From NCBI RefSeq assembly GCF_032452875.1, contig NW_026893687.1:534510-598509 (forward strand): a stretch of DNA of 64,000 nt. Reading direction: 5' to 3'. Below the pieces are notes generated by a model, which was given only the letters and a program-made list of their open reading frames with translations, was not told the origin of the DNA and searched no databases. A program made the position numbers and the translations under genes. Positions 23,545 through 36,416 of this stretch are shown in pieces. Each line of letters begins with the position of its first letter. Within the stretch, counting starts at the first letter, position 1. This stretch comes from Bos javanicus. Taxonomy: Eukaryota > Chordata > Mammalia > Artiodactyla > Bovidae.

Positions 23545-24620
23545 AGATCACGTGACTGAGCATGCACTGTTCACGTGGCTGATCATACACTGATCACGTA
23601 ACTGATCATGCACTGATCACGTGGCTATCATGCACTGATCACGTGGCTGATCATACACTGATCACGTGTCTGACCATGCACTGATCACGTGGCTGATCAT
23701 ACACTGATCACGTAACTGATCATGCACTGATCACGTGGCTGATCATGCACTGATCACGTGGCTATCATGCACTGATCACGTGGCTGATCATGCACTGATC
23801 ACGTGACTGATCATGCACTGATCACTGGCTATCATGCACTGATCACTGGCTATCATGCACTGATCACGTGGCTGATCATGCACTGATCACGTGACTGATC
23901 ATGCACTGATCACGTCTATATCATGCACTGATCACGTGACTGATCATGCACTGATCACGTGATGATCATGCACTGATCATGCGACTGATCATGCACTGAT
24001 CACGTGGCTATCATGCACTGATCACGTGGCTGATCATGCAATGATCACGTAGCTACCATGTACTGGTCACGTGACTGATCATGCACTGATCACGTAATTG
24101 ATCATGCACTGATCACGTGACTGATCATGCACTGATCACGTGACTGATCATGCACTGATCACGTGACTGATCATGCACTGATCACGTGGCTATCATGCAC
24201 TGCTCACGTGGCTGATCATGCAATGATCACGTAGCTACCATGTACTGGTCACGTGACTGATCATGCACTGATCACGTAATTGATCATGCACTGATCACGT
24301 GGCTGATCATGCACTGATCACGTGGCTGATCATGCACTGATCACGTGACTGATCATGCACTGATCACGTGACTGATCATGCACTGATCACGTGACTGATC
24401 ATGCACTGATCACGTGCCTGATCATGCACTGATCACGTGACAAATCATGAACTGATCACATAGCTATCATGCACTGATCACGTGGCTGATCATGCACTGA
24501 TACCGTGACTGAGCATGGACTGATCACATGACTATCATGTAGTGATCACGTGACTTAATGGCGCTGATCATGTGACTGATCATGCGCTGATCATGTTTGC
24601 TATCATACACTGATCATGTG

Positions 24621-24861
24621 CCTCTGGAGGCAATAAACAAAGAGCTGAGTAGGCACGAATCAAACAGTCAGCAGGCAATAATCATGGAACTCAGCTGTGA
24701 GAAATCATGCTGCTCAGCTGGCAATAATCAAGCAGCTGAGCAGGCAGGAATTACGCAGCACAGCTGGCAATTGTCAAGCAGATGACAGGCAGGAATCATG
24801 CAGCTCAGCTGGCAATTGTCAAGCAGATGAGCAGACAGTAATCACGCAGCTCAGCAGGCCC
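24621..24861. repeat. Alpha module, five 46-mers
   Basis: Carries GTGAGAAATCATG, as does the module at 12993. Opens the second copy of the 11.6-kb duplication. Confidence 0.93.
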
Positions 24862-26975
24862 TGATCACGTGACTGAGCATGCACTGTTCACGTGGCTGAT
24901 CATACACTGATCACGTGATGATCATGCACTGATCACTTGGATATCATGCACTGATCACGTGGCTGATCATACACTGATCACGTGTCTGACCATGCACTGA
25001 TCACGTGGCTGATCACACACTGATCACGTGAATGATCATGCACTGATCACGTGGCTATCATGCACTGATCACGTGGCTGATCATGCACTGATCACGTGGC
25101 TGATCATGCACTGATCACGTGGCTATCATGCACTGATCACGTGGCTGATCATGCACTGATCACGTGACTGATCATGCACTGATCACGTGGCTATCATGCA
25201 CTGATCACGTGGCTGATCATGCACTGATCACGGGACTGATCATGCACTGATCACGTGCTATCATGCACTGATCACGTGACTGATCATGCACTGATCACGT
25301 GGATGATCATGCACTGATCACGTGACTGATCATGCACTGATCACTGGCTATCATGCACTGATCACGTGGCTATCATGCACTGATCACGTGGCTGATCATG
25401 CACTGATCACGTGAGTGATCATGCACTGATCACGTGACTGATCATGCACTGATCACGTCTATATCATGCACTGATCACGTGACTGATCATGCACTGATCA
25501 CGTGGCTGATCATGCACTGATCACGTGACTGATCATGCACTGATCACGTGGCTATCATGCACTGATACGTGGCTGATCATACACTGATCACTGACTGATC
25601 ATGCACTGATCACGTGGCTATCATGCACTGATCACGTGGCTGATCATGCAATGATCACGTAGCTACCATGTACTGTCACGTGACTGATCATGCACTGATC
25701 ACGTAATGATCATGCACTGATCACGTGACTGATCATGCACTGATCACGTGACTGATCATGCACTGATCACGTGACTGATCATGCACTGATCACGTGGCTA
25801 TCATGCACTGATCACGTGGCTGATCATGCAATGATCACGTAGCTACCATGTACTGGTCACGTGACTGATCATGCACTGATCACGTAATTGATCATGCACT
25901 GATCACGTGGCTGATCATGCACTGATCACGTGGCTGATCATGCACTGATCACGTGACTGATCATGCACTGATCACGTGACTGATCATGCACTGATCACGT
26001 GGCTGTCATGCACTGATCACGTGGCTGATCATGCACTGATCACGTGGCTGATCATGCACTGATCACATGACTGATCATGCACTGATCACGTGACTGATCA
26101 TGCACTGATCACGTGGCTATCATGCACTGATCACGTGGCTGATCATGCACTGATCACGTAGCTATCATGTACTGATCACGTGACTGATCATGCACCATCA
26201 CGTGACTGATCATGCACTGATCACGTGGCTATCATGCACTGATCACGTGGCTGATCATGCACTGATCACGTGGCTATCATGCACTGATCACGTGGCTGAT
26301 CATGCACTGATCACGTGACTGATCATGCACTGATCACGTGGCTATCATGCACTGATCACGTGGCTGATCATGCACTGATCACGTAGCTACCATGCACTGA
26401 TCACGTGACTGATCATGCACTGATCACGTGATTGATCATGCACTGATCACGTGGCTGATCATGCACTGATCACGTGGCTGATCATACACTGATCACTGAC
26501 TGATCATGCACTGATCACGTGACTGATCATGCACTGATCACGTGGCTGATCATGCACTGATCACGTGGATGATCATGCACTGATCACGTGGCTATCATGC
26601 ACTGATCACGTGGCTGATCATGCACTGATCACGTAGCTACCATGCACTGGTCACGTGACTGATCATGCACTGATCACGTAACTGATCATGCACTGATCAC
26701 GTGACTGATCATGCACTGTCACGTGACTGATCATGCACTGATCACGTGACTGATCATGCACTGATCACGTGGCTATCATGCACTGATCACGTGGCTATCA
26801 TGCACTGATCACGTGGCTGATCATGCACTGATCACGTGGCTACCATGCACTGATCACGTGACTGATCATGCACTGATCACATGACTGATCATGCACTGAT
26901 CACGTGGCTTATCATGCACTGATCATGTGACTGATCATGCGCTGATCATGTTTGGTGTCATACACTGATCATGTG

Positions 26976-27211
26976 CCTCTGGAGGCAATGAACAAAGAGC
27001 TGAGTAGGCACGAATCAGTCAGCAGGCTATAATCATGGAACTCAGCTGTGAGAAATCATGCTGCTCAGCTGGCAATAATCAAGCAGATGAGCAGGCAGGA
27101 ATTACGCAGCACAGCTGGCAATTGTCAAGCAGATGACAGGCAGGATCGTGCAGCTCAGCTGGCAATTGTAAAGCAGATGAGCAGACAGTAATCACGCAGC
27201 TCAGCAGGCCC
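26976..27211. repeat. Beta module, five 46-mers
   Basis: GGCAATGAACAAAGAGC with GGCTATAATCATGG, GGCAGGATCGTGC and TTGTAAAGCAG. Partner of the module at 15346. Confidence 0.92.
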
Positions 27212-27834
27212 TGATCACGTGACTGAGCATGCACTGTTCACGTGGCTGATCACACACTGATCACGTGACTGATCATGCACTGATCACGTGACTGATCATG
27301 CACTGATCACGTGGCTATCATGCACTGATCACGTGGCTGATCATGCACTGATCACGGACTGATCATGCACTGATCACGGGCTATCATGCACTGATACATG
27401 ACTGATCATGCACTGATCACGTGGCTGATCATGCACTGATCACGGGACTGATCATGCACTGATCACGTGACTGATCATGCACTGATCACGTGGCTGATCA
27501 TGCACTGATCACGTGGCTGATCATGCACTGATCACGTGGCTGATCATGCACTGATCACGTGACTGATCATGCACTGATCACGTGGCTATCATGCACTGAT
27601 CACGTGGCTGGACATGCACTGATCACGTGACTGATCATGCACTGATCACGTGGCTGATCATGCACTGATCACGTGACTGATCATGCACTGATCACGTGGC
27701 TGATCATGCACTGATCACGTGACTGATCATGCACTGATCACGTGACTATCATGCACTGATCACGTGACTTAATGGCACTGATCATGTGACTGATCATGCA
27801 CTGATCATGTTTGCTATCATGCACTGATCATGTG

Positions 27835-27909
27835 CCTCTGGAGGCAATAAACAAAGAGCTGAGTAGGCACGAATCAAACAGTCAGCAGGCAAAAATCATG
27901 GAAATCAGC
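27835..27909. repeat. Truncated alpha module (75 bp)
   Basis: Same start and breakpoint (GGAAATCAGC then ACTGATCACG) as the fragment at 16208, 11627 bp earlier. Confidence 0.92.
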
Positions 27910-30845
27910 ACTGATCACGTGGCTGATCATGCACTGATCACGTGGCTGATCATGCACTGATCACGTGGCTGATCATGCACTGATCACGTAACTGATCATG
28001 CACTGATCACGTGACTGATCATGCACTGATCACGTGGCTGATCATGCACTGATCACGTGGCTATCATGCACTGATCACGTGGCTGATCATGCACTGATCA
28101 CGTGACTGATCATGCACTGATCACGTGACTGATCATGCACTGATCACGTGGCTGATCATGCACTGATCACGTGGCTATCATGCACTGATCACGTGACTGA
28201 TCATGCACTGATCACGTAACTGATCATGCACTGATCACGTGGCTGATCATGCACTGATCACGTGGCTATCATGCACTGATCACGTGGCTGATCATGCACT
28301 GATCACGTAGCTATCATGCACTGATCACGTGACTGATCATGCACTGATCACGTGATTGATCATGCACTGATCAGTTGACTGATCATGCACTGATCACGTG
28401 ACTGATCATGCACTGATCACGTGACTGATCATGCACTGATCACGTGGCTATCATGCACTGCTCACGTGGCTGATCATGCAATGATCACGTAGCTACCATG
28501 CACTGGTCACGTGACTGATCATGCACTGATCACGTAATTGATCATGCACTGATCACGTGACTGATCATGCACTGATCACGTGGCTGATCATGCACTGATC
28601 ACGTGGCTGATCATGCACTGATCACGTGACTGATCATGCACTGATCACGTGGCTGATCATGCACTGATCACGTGACTGATCATGCACTGATCACGTGGCT
28701 ATCATGCACTGATCACGTGGCTGATCATGCACTGATCACGGGACTGATCATGCACTGATCACGGGCTATCATGCACTGATACATGACTGATCATGCACTG
28801 ATCACGTGCTGATCATGCACTGATCACGTGGCTATCATGCACTGATCACGTGGCTGATCATGCACTGATCACGTGACTGATCATGCACTGATCACGTGGC
28901 TGATCATGCACTGATCACGTGACTGATCATGCACTGATCACGTGACTATCATGCACTGATCACGTGGCTATCATGCACTGATCACGTGGCTGATCATGCA
29001 CTGATCACGTAGCTACCATGCACTGATCACGTGACTGATCATGCACTGATCACGTGGCTGATCATGCACTGATCACGTGGCTGATCATGCACTGATCACG
29101 TGGCTGATCATGCACTGATCACGTGGCTATCATGCACTGATCACGTGGCTGATCATGCACTGATCACGTAGCTACCATGCACTGATCACGTGACTGATCA
29201 TGCACTGATCACGTGACTGATCATGCACTGATCACGTGGCTATCATGCACTGATCACGTGGCTGGTCATACTGATCACGTGCCTGTCATGCACTGATCAC
29301 GTGGCTGATCATGCACTGATCACGTGACTGATCATGCACTGATCACGTGGCTATCATGCACTGATCACGTGGCTATCATGCACTGATCACGTGACTGATC
29401 ATGCACTGATCACGTGGCTGATCATGCACTGATCACGTGACTGATCATGCACTGATCACGTGACTGATCATGCACTGATCACGTGGCTATCATGCACTGA
29501 TCACGTGGCTGATCATGCACTGATCACGTGTCTGATCATGCACTGATCACGTGGCTGATCATGCACTGATCACGTGACTGATCATGCACTGATCACGTGG
29601 CTATCATGCACTGATCACGTGGCTGATCATGCACTGATCACGTGGCTGATCATACACTGATCACGTGACTGATCATGCACTGATCACGTGGCTATCATGC
29701 ACTGATCACGTGGCTGATCATGCACTGATCACGTGACTGATCATGCACTGATCACGTGGCTGATCATGCACTGATCACGTGGCTATCATGCACTGATCAC
29801 GTGACTGATCATGCACTGATCACGTGGCTGATCACACACTGATCACGTGACTGATCATGCACTGATCACGTGGCTATCATGCACTGATCACGTGGCTATC
29901 ATGCACTGATCACGTGGCTATCATGCACTGATCACGTGGCTGATCACACACTGATCACGTGACTGATCATGCACTGATCACGTGGCTATCATGCACTGAT
30001 CACGTGACTGATCATGCACTGATCACGTGGCTGATCATGCACTGATCACGTGACTGATCATGCACTGATCACGTGACTGATCATGCACTGATCACGTGGC
30101 TATCATGCACTGATCACGTGGCTGATCATGCACTGATCACGCAGCTATCATGCACTGGTCACGTGACTGATCATGCACTGATCACGTAATTGATCATGCA
30201 CTGATCACGTGGCTGATCATGCACTGATCACGTGACTGATCATGCACTGATCACGTGACTGATCATGCACTGATCACGTGGCTATCATGCACTGATCACG
30301 TGGCTGATCATGCACTGATCACGCAGCTATCATGCACTGATCACGTGACTGATCATGCACTGATCACGTAATTGATCATGCACTGATCACGTGGCTGATC
30401 ATGCACTGATCACGTGGCTGATCATGCACTGATCACGTGGCTGATCATGCACTGATCACGTGGCTATCATGCACTGATCACGTGGCTGATCATGCACTGA
30501 TCATGTAGCTACCATGTACGGTCACGTGAATGATCATACACCCATCAGGTGACTGATCATGCACTGATCACGTGGCTATCATGCACTGATCACGAGACTG
30601 AACATGCACTGATCACGTTATATCATGCACTGATCACATGACTGCCCATGCACTGATCACGTGGATGATCATACACTAATCATGTGACAGATCATGCACT
30701 GATCACGTGGCTGATCATGCACTGATACCGTGACTGAGCATGGACTGATCACATGACTATCATGTAGTGATCACGTGACTTAATGGCGCTGATCATGTGA
30801 CTGATCATGCGCTGATCATGTTTGCTATCATACACTGATCATGTG

Positions 30846-31086
30846 CCTCTGGAGGCAATAAACAAAGAGCTGAGTAGGCACGAATCAAACAGTCAGCAGG
30901 CAATAATCATGGAACTCAGCTGTGAGGAATCATGCTGCTCAGCTGGCAATAATCAAGCAGCTGAGCAGGCAGGAATTACGCAGCACAGCTGGCAATTGTC
31001 AAGCAGATGACAGGCAGGAATCGTGCAGCTCAGCTGGCAATTGTCAAGCAGATGAGCAGACAGTAATCACGCAGCTCAACAGGCCC
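30846..31086. repeat. Alpha module, five 46-mers
   Basis: Ends CTCAACAGGCCC, partner of the module at 19293. The 3011-bp gap before it is the longest module-free interval in copy B, apart from the truncated fragment at 27835. Confidence 0.92.
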
Positions 31087-32319
31087 TGATCACGTGACTG
31101 AGCATGCACTGTTCACGTGGCTGATCACACACTGATCACGTGACTGATCATGCACTGATCACGTGGCTATCATGCACTGATCACGTGGCTGATCATGCAC
31201 TGATCACGTAACTGTCATGCACTGATCACGTGGCTGATCATGCACTGATCACGTGGCTGATCATGCACTGATCACGTGGCTATCATGCACTGATCACGTG
31301 GCTGATCATGCACTGATCACGGGACTGATCATGCACTGATCACGTGCTATCATGCACTGATCACATGACTGATCATGCACTGATCACGTGGCTGATCATG
31401 CACTGATCACGTGGCTATCATGCACTGATCACGTGACTGATCATGCACTGATCACGTGGCTATCATGCACTGTCACGTGACTGATCATGCACTGATCACG
31501 TAATTGATCATGCACTGATCACGTGGCTGATCATGCACTGATCACGTGACTGATCATGCACTGATCACGTGACTGATCATGCACTGATCACGTGGCTGAT
31601 CATGCACTGATCACGTGGCTGATCATGCACTGATCACGTGACTGATCATGCACTGATCACGTGACTGATCATGCACTGATCACGTGGCTATCATGCACTG
31701 ATCACGTGGCTGATCATGCACTGATCACGTGGTACCATGCACTGATCACGTGACTGATCATGCACTGATCACGTGACTGATCATGCACTGATCACGTGGC
31801 TGATCATGCACTGATCACGTGGCTGATCATGCACTGATCACGTGGCTGATCATGCATGATCACGCAGCTACCATGTACTGGTCACATGACTGATCATGCA
31901 CTGATCACGTGACTGATCATGCACTGATCACGTGGCTATCATGCACTACTCACGTGGCTGATCATGAAATGATCATGTAGCTACCATGTACAGGTCACGT
32001 GAATGATCATACACCCATCAGGTGACTGATCATGCACTGATCACGTGGCTATCATGCACTGATCACGAGAATGATCATGCACTGATCACGTCTATATCAT
32101 GCACTGATCACATGACTGCCCATGCACTGATCACGTGGATGATCATACACTAATCATGTGACAGATCATGCACTGATCACGTGGCTGATCATGCACTGAT
32201 ACCGTGACTGAGCATGGACTGATCACATGACTATCATGTAGTGATCACGTGACTTAATGGCGCTGATCATGTGACTGATCATGCGCTGATCATGTTTGCT
32301 ATCATACACTGATCATGTG

Positions 32320-32560
32320 CCTCTGGAGGCAATAAACAAAGAGCTGAGTAGGCACGAATCAAACAGTCAGCAGGCAATAATCATGGAACTCAGGTGTGAG
32401 GAATCATGCTGCTCAGCTGGCAATAATCAAGCAGCTGAGCAGGCAGGAATTACGCAGCACAGCTGACAATTGTCAAGCAGATGACAGGCAGGAATCGTGC
32501 AGCTCAGCTGGCAATTGTCAAGCAGATGAGCAGACAGTAATCACGCAGCTCAGCAGGCCC
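32320..32560. repeat. Alpha module, five 46-mers
   Basis: Carries AGCTGACAATTGTC like the module at 20926. Confidence 0.92.
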
Positions 32561-33502
32561 TGATCACGTGACTGAGCATGCACTGTTCACGTGGCTGATC
32601 ATACACTGATCACGTGATGATCATGCACTGATCACTTAGATATCATGCACTGATCACGTGGCTGATCATACACTGTTCACGTGTCTGACCATGCACTGAT
32701 CACGTGGCTGATCATACAGTGCTCAGGTAACTGATCATGCACTGATCACGTGGCTATCATGCACTGATCACGTGGCTGAACATGCACTGTTCACGTGGCT
32801 GATCACACACCTGTCACGTGACATATCATGCACTGATCACGTGGCACTCATGCACTGATCACGTGGCTGATCATACTCTGCTCACGTAACTCATCATGCA
32901 CACATAACGTGGCTATCATGCACTGCTCACGTGGCTCGTCATGGAATGATCACGTAGCTACCATATACTGGTCACGTGACTGATCATGCACAGATCACGT
33001 AAATGATCATGCACTGTTCACGTGACTGATCATGTACTGATCACGTGACTGATCATGCACTGATCACGTGGCTATCATGCTCTGCTCACGTGGCTGATCA
33101 TGCAACGATCACGTAGCAACCATGTACTGGTCACGTGACTGATCATGCACTGATCACGTAATTGATCATGCACTGATCACGTGGCTCATCATGCACTGAT
33201 CACGTGGCTGATCATGCACTGATCACGTGGCTATCATGCACTGATCACGTGGATATCATGCACTGATCACGTGGCTGATCACACACGTATCACGTGACTG
33301 ATCATGCACTGATCACGTGACTGATCATGCACTGATCACGTGGCTGATCATGCACTGATCACACAGCTACCATGTACTGGTCACATGACTGATCATGCAC
33401 TGATCACATAATTGATCATGCACTGATCACGTGGCTTATCATGCACTGATCATGTGACTGATCATGTGCTGTTCATGTTTGGTGTCATACACTGATCATG
33501 TG

Positions 33503-33739
33503 CCTCTGGAGGCAATGAACATAGAGCTGAGTAGGCAGGAATCAGTCAGCATGCTATAATCATGGAACTCAGCTCTGAGAAATCATGCTGCTCAGCTGGC
33601 AATAATCAAGTAGATGAGCAGGCAGGAATTACGCAGCACAGGTGGCAATTGTCAAGCAGATGACAGGCAGGAATCGTGCAGCTCAGCTGGCAATTGTCAA
33701 GCAGATGAGCAGACAGTAATCACGCAGCTCAGCAGGCCC
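33503..33739. repeat. Beta module, five 46-mers
   Basis: GGCAATGAACATAGAGC, GTCAGCATGCTATAATC and CTCTGAGAAATCATG. Partner of 22107. Confidence 0.92.
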
Positions 33740-34745
33740 TGATCACGTGACTGAGCATGCACTGTTCACGTGGCTGATCACACACTGATCACGTGACTGA
33801 TCATGCACTGATCACGTGACTGATCATGCACTGATCACGTGGCTATCATGCACTGATCACGTGGCTGATCATACACTGATCACGGACTGATCATGCACTG
33901 ATCACGGGCTATCATGCACTGATACATGACTGATCATGCACTGATCACGTGGCTGATCATGCACTGATCACGTGACTGATCATGCACTGATCACGTGACT
34001 GATCATGCACTGATCACGTGGCTGATCATGCACTGATCACGTGGCTATCATGCACTGATCACGTGGCTGATCATGCAATGATCACGTAGCTACCATGTAC
34101 TGGTCACGTGACTGATCATGCACTGATCACGTAATTGATCATGCACTGATCACGTGGCTGATCATGCACTGATCACGTGACTGATCATGCACTGATCACG
34201 TGACTGATCATGCACTGATCACGTGGCTATCATGCACTGATCACGTGGCTGATCATGCACTGATCACGTGGCTGATCATGCATGATCACGCAGCTACCAT
34301 TTACTGGTCACATGACTGATCATGCACTGATCACGTGACTGATCATGCACTGATCACGTGGCTATCATGCACTACTCACGTGGCTGATCATGCAATGATC
34401 ATATAGCTACCATGTACAGGTCACGTGAATGATCATACACCCATCAGGTGACTGATCATGCACTGATCACGTGGCTATCATGCACTGATCACGTGACTGA
34501 TCATGCACTGATCACGTCTATATCATGCACTGATCACATGACTGCCCATGCACTGATCACGTGGATGATCATACACTAATCATGTGACAGATCATGCACT
34601 GATCACGTGGCTGATCATGCACTGATACCGTGACTGAGCATGGACTGATCACATGACTATCATGTAGTGATCACGTGACTTAATGGCGCTGATCATGTGA
34701 CTGATCATGCGCTGATCATGTTTGCTATCATACACTGATCATGTG

Positions 34746-34940
34746 CCTCTGGAGGCAATAAACAAAGAGCTGAGTAGGCACGAATCAAACAGTCAGCAGG
34801 CAATAATCATGGAACTCAGCTGTGAGGAATCATGCTGCTCAGCTGGCAATAATCAAGCAGCTAGCAGGCAGGAATTACGCAGCACAGCTGGCAATTGTCA
34901 AGCAGATGAGCAGACAGTAATCACGCAGCTCAGCAGGCCC
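34746..34940. repeat. Short alpha module, four 46-mers
   Basis: Same missing 46-mer and CAGCTAGCAGGC variant as 23350. Followed by CCCAGATCACG, the 'A-type' unit start. Confidence 0.92.
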
Positions 34941-36175
34941 AGATCACGTGACTGAGCATGCACTGTTCACGTGGCTGATCATACACTGATCACGTAACTG
35001 ATCATGCACTGATCACGTGGCTATCATGCACTGATCACGTGGCTGATCATACACTGTTCACGTGTCTGACCATGCACTGATCACGTGGCTGATCATACAC
35101 TGATCACGTAACTGATCATGCACTGATCACGTGGCTGATCATGCACTGATCACGTGGCTGATCATGCACTGATCACGTGGCTGATCATGCACTGATCACG
35201 TGACTGATCATGCACTGATCACTGGCTATCATGCACTGATCACTGGCTATCATGCACTGATCACGTGGCTGATCATGCACTGATCACGTGACTGATCATG
35301 CACTGATCACGTCTATATCATGCACTGATCACGTGACTGATCATGCACTGATCACGTGGATGATCATGCACTGATCATGTGACTATCATGCACTGATCAC
35401 GTGGCTATCATGCACTGATCACGTGGCTGATCATGCAATGATCACGTAGCTACCATGTACTGGTCACGTGACTGATCATGCACTGATCACGTAATTGATC
35501 ATGCACTGATCACGTGACTGATCATGCACTGATCACGTGACTGATCATGCACTGATCACGTGACTGATCATGCACTGATCACGTGGCTATCATGCACTGA
35601 TCACGTGGCTGATCATGCACTGATCACGTAGCTACCATATACTGATCACGTGACTGATCATGCACTGATCACGTAATTGATCATGCACTGATCACGTGGC
35701 TGATCATGCACTGATCACGTGGCTGATCATGCACTGATCACGTGACTGATCATGCACTGATCACGTGACTGATCATGCACTGATCACGTGGCTATCATGC
35801 ACTGATCACGTGGCTGATCATGCACTGATCACGTGCCTGATCATGCACAGATCACGTGACTGATCATGCACTGATCACGTGACTGATCATGCACTGATCA
35901 CGTGGCTATCATGCACTGATCACGTGGCTGATCATGCACTGATCACGTAGCTATCATGCACTGATCACGTGACTGATCATGCACTGATCACGTGACTGAT
36001 CATGCACTGATCACGTGGCTATCATGCACTGATCACGTGGCTGATCATGCACTGATACCGTGACTGAGCATGGACTGATCACATGACTATCATGTACTGA
36101 TCACGTGACTTAATGGCGCTGATCATGTGACTGATCATGCACTGATCATGTTTGCTATCATACACTGATCATGTG

Positions 36176-36416
36176 CCTCTGGAGGCAATAAACAAAGAGC
36201 TGAGTAGGCACGAATCAAACAGTCAGCAGGCAATAATCATGGAACTCAGGTGTGAGGAATCATGCTGCTCAGCTGGCAATAATCAAGCAGCTGAGCAGGC
36301 AGGAATTACGCAGCACAGCTGGCAATTGTCAAGCAGATGACAGGCAGGAATCGTGCAGCTCAGCTGGCAATTGTCAAGCAGATGAGCAGACAGTAATCAC
36401 GCAGCTCAGCAGGCCC
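36176..36416. repeat. Alpha module, five 46-mers
   Basis: Standard five-repeat alpha module with CTCAGGTGTGAGGAATC. Followed by CCCAGATCACG. Confidence 0.93.

Larger units (their letters stand above)
12993..24620. repeat. Large tandem duplication, copy A (~11.6 kb)
   Basis: Module starts at 12993, 15346, 16208, 19293, 20926, 22107 and 23350 pair with 24621, 26976, 27835, 30846, 32320, 33503 and 34746 at offsets of 11628, 11630, 11627, 11553, 11394, 11396 and 11396. Paired modules share private variants, and one pair shares the same truncation. Boundaries are approximate because both ends lie in satellite. Confidence 0.85.
19534..24620. repeat. Monomer tract spanning the change from diverged to near-consensus sequence
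   Basis: Contains modules at 20926, 22107 and 23350. Up to about 21.9 kb monomers vary strongly; from about 22.3 kb they are nearly uniform. The stretch 20926-23544 aligns to 32320-34940 at a near-constant offset of 11394-11396, sharing private variants such as CTTAGATATC (21241 and 32635) and CAGTGCTCAGGTAAC (21323 and 32717). Confidence 0.9.
24862..30845. repeat. Highly regular monomer tract with two embedded modules
   Basis: Near-perfect alternation of ACTGATCATGCA, GGCTATCATGCA and GGCTGATCATGCA monomers. This is the most homogeneous part of the window. Modules lie at 26976 and 27835; nothing else was seen. Confidence 0.92.
24621..36175. repeat. Large tandem duplication, copy B (~11.55 kb)
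   Basis: Partner of 12993-24620. It is about 230 bp shorter across 27835-32320 than the matching part of copy A, roughly ten monomers. In its left half the monomers are much closer to consensus than in copy A; in its right half (32320-34940) the two copies are almost identical. Confidence 0.85.
31087..36175. repeat. Regular monomer tract with three embedded modules
   Basis: Contains modules at 32320, 33503 and 34746. Monomers at 32561-33500 keep many private variants (CACACCTGTCACGTGACATATC, ATGCTCTGCTCACG, CAACGATCACGTAGCAACC); the rest is close to consensus. Confidence 0.9.

Noticed and set aside
24597..24785. A ~60-codon open frame starting at TTG in most alpha modules, with a related frame in LTR-linked modules
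   Set aside because: It persists because module copies are nearly identical. It starts at TTG in monomer sequence, crosses 46-bp repeats (not a multiple of three), has no recognisable domain, and breaks in copies with small indels.
22344..31000. Bacterial or plasmid iteron origin, suggested by regular 22-23-bp repeats with GATC
   Set aside because: Tens of kilobases of repeats, CpG decay, nested higher-order units and an endogenous LTR fit vertebrate satellite DNA; no bacterial gene is present.
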